Source: Leucosporidium creatinivorum
Taxonomy: Eukaryota > Basidiomycota > Microbotryomycetes > Leucosporidiales > Leucosporidiaceae
NCBI GenBank assembly: GCA_001600635.1
Contig: BCKL01000021.1
Coordinates: 479,412 to 500,099 of the forward strand
Length of the DNA stretch: 20,688 nt
Direction of reading: 5' to 3'
The translations under genes and the position numbers were made by a program. Below the pieces are notes generated by a model. It worked only from the letters and a program-made list of their open reading frames with translations. It ran no database searches and was not told the DNA's origin. Position 1 is the stretch's first letter. The number at the start of each line of letters is the position of its first letter. Of this stretch, positions 19,445 through 20,688 are shown piece after piece.

Positions 19445-20688
19445 ATGGAAGCAGTGAAATACACAGCTACTATCGTACGGATCACTGCACCTACCCTTTA
19501 CGCAACGCCTCAACCGCCTCGCTTTCCGCCCGCCGAACGCGAGAACGGGGTCTCAGCGCTCATCGTGTCTTCGAAGCGCGCTGCAAGTCCTGCTGCAGGG
19601 GAGAGAGATTTCGGAGTAGCAGCTAAGAGGGCTAGAAGGAGTGCATCGAGGTCATATGGTGCTGGAGAGGGCGCGTCACAGCAGGGTACGTCGAGCCCGC
19701 CTCGTTTCTCAGCTCTGAGAGCTCCGTTGACCTTGCTAAGGTGTGCAGAGGACTCGAGAAGCATCTTCACCGAATCAGCACCCGACCTCGACGCTCAACA
19801 AGCTCCAACCTGGACGCCAGATCTCGATTCGGTGCTGCTCCAGTCGGTCGACTTCGTCTGGGGTCACGGGCAGAACTGGACGCCCATTTTCGCTCGCCTC
19901 GGTATGTTCGAGCAGGATCAAGTCTTGAAGCGCTACGTCGAGCTCGCAGATCGTCATCATCATCGGCAAGGTGCGCATTTGGCTGGCAGTGTCTTCGCCA
20001 AGCATCTTGCTGATCCGCTCTTCCTCACCAGCTACTCGACTGTACGGCACTGAGCACCGTCGAGGACAACTGTTTGGTACTCTCTCCAAACTCTACCCAA
20101 TCACGGAGCGACTGGCTGACCAGCTCCGCCTTTAGGACCGCTCCCAAGCCCCGACTCGGCGCCTTGGAACGACAAGGAGGACATCGCTCTGCTGGCCGCT
20201 GCTCGCGAATGTGCCGGAGAGGCTCATGGATACCCGACGGCGGTGGGGAGCGGCAGAAGCGTAGCTTGCATGAGAGAGAGGCTCGAGGAGATCGATCCGC
20301 TCGGTGAGCTCCTTCTTTCTCACTTTCCCGACTGCCGAGTTCAGCAAGAGAGGAGGCTGCTCGCTGAGACTCACTCCACTCTACGTCATACTCTCTCATT
20401 CACTCCAAATGATCTCCCCTCCGCTTGCGACATCCACGCCTCGCCTCAATCTCCACCTCGGCGCTCGAAGGCTGGCTGTCCGCCCTCGACGGCAAGCTCG
20501 CGCAGGTCGAGAAACGAGTGCCGAGCAAAGCAACTTGGAAGCAGATCGGAAGGGAGATGAGGATTGAGCATCAAGGCTGTCCCTACACCACCATTGAGGT
20601 CAAGAGCAGATGGGAGAAGCTGTACGGATTGACAGGCATTGTCCGAGCAGGTGAGCAGTCCCACTATGCGTCGGTACGCGATTGATAC
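19445..20688 (+). CDS. Myb-like DNA-binding protein with up to three repeats (cut by right edge)
   Basis: Putative nuclear regulator; 285 codons are visible and the gene runs off the window. Exons: 19445-19685, 19749-19970, 20032-20076, 20136-20303, 20471-20650; a GTGAGC donor at 20651 starts an intron that leaves the window. All introns are phase 1. Repeat-like units: residues 101-146 (TWTPDLDSVLLQS, W102, W124, Y143), residues 179-219 (PWNDKEDIALLAA, W180; the later aromatic positions are not obvious), and residues 226-276 (W227, W248, W273; ATWKQIGREM, VKSRWEKL). Each lies in its own exon. A basic segment (AAKRARRSASRS) near residue 65 may be a nuclear signal. The start is the ATG giving MEAVKYTAT. 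The fourth intron (167 nt, AAG acceptor at 20470) is the least certain, because in-frame stops block other acceptors. Confidence 0.7.

Noticed and set aside
1-20688. A transposon or other mobile element as cause of the inverted repeat
   Set aside because: No transposase, integrase or reverse-transcriptase motifs and no terminal repeats of a mobile element were found; the arms are ordinary gene sequence.

Overview
The window looks like nuclear DNA of a basidiomycete, most likely a red-yeast type of the Microbotryomycetes/Sporidiobolales. This is inferred from style: GC-rich genes cut by many short introns (mostly 47-115 nt) with GTGAGT-like donors, a CTGAC/CTGAT branch motif shortly before the acceptor, and CAG acceptors. 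No rRNA, tRNA, transposase, reverse transcriptase or CRISPR array was recognised.

Layout. Two inverted copies of a galactose-1-phosphate uridylyltransferase gene (GAL7) form the flanks: copy A (194-2701, +) and copy B (16530-19031, -). Both are transcribed inward. Base x of arm A pairs with base 19225-x of arm B. I found no difference over bases 1-2534, and even two ambiguous N bases are mirrored. Five substitutions and a small indel are confined to the last ~170 bp of the gene, and the 3' flanks are unrelated. Between the arms lie five genes: a TEA/ATTS-domain factor (3177-4503, +), a two-repeat Myb/SANT-like protein (5104-8126, +), another two-repeat Myb/SANT-like protein (8400-10388, -), a single-repeat Myb-like protein (10822-12693, -), and a large protein joining two Myb repeats to two C2H2 zinc fingers (13091-16102, -). 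Outside arm B, and divergent from GAL7 copy B, is a further Myb-like gene with up to three repeats (19445 to beyond the right edge, +).

Thus all six genes other than GAL7 are putative DNA-binding regulators, five with tryptophan-cluster Myb-like repeats and one with the structurally related TEA fold. Their gene models, built by matching frame across splice sites, show two regularities: 25 of 28 introns are phase 1 (1 of 9 in GAL7), and nearly every Myb repeat sits alone in its own exon, usually phase 1-1. Three of them also have an intron only 12-23 nt after the stop codon. An octamer, GCTCGGCG, recurs mostly in introns and intergenic DNA.

The most interesting reading is a clustered, possibly modularly evolved set of HTH regulators inside a near-perfect inverted repeat, which if real could allow the 13.8 kb interior to flip. 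The main alternative for the repeat is an assembly artefact, which the mirrored N bases make a serious possibility. Domain names rest on motif recognition by eye; no database search was run.
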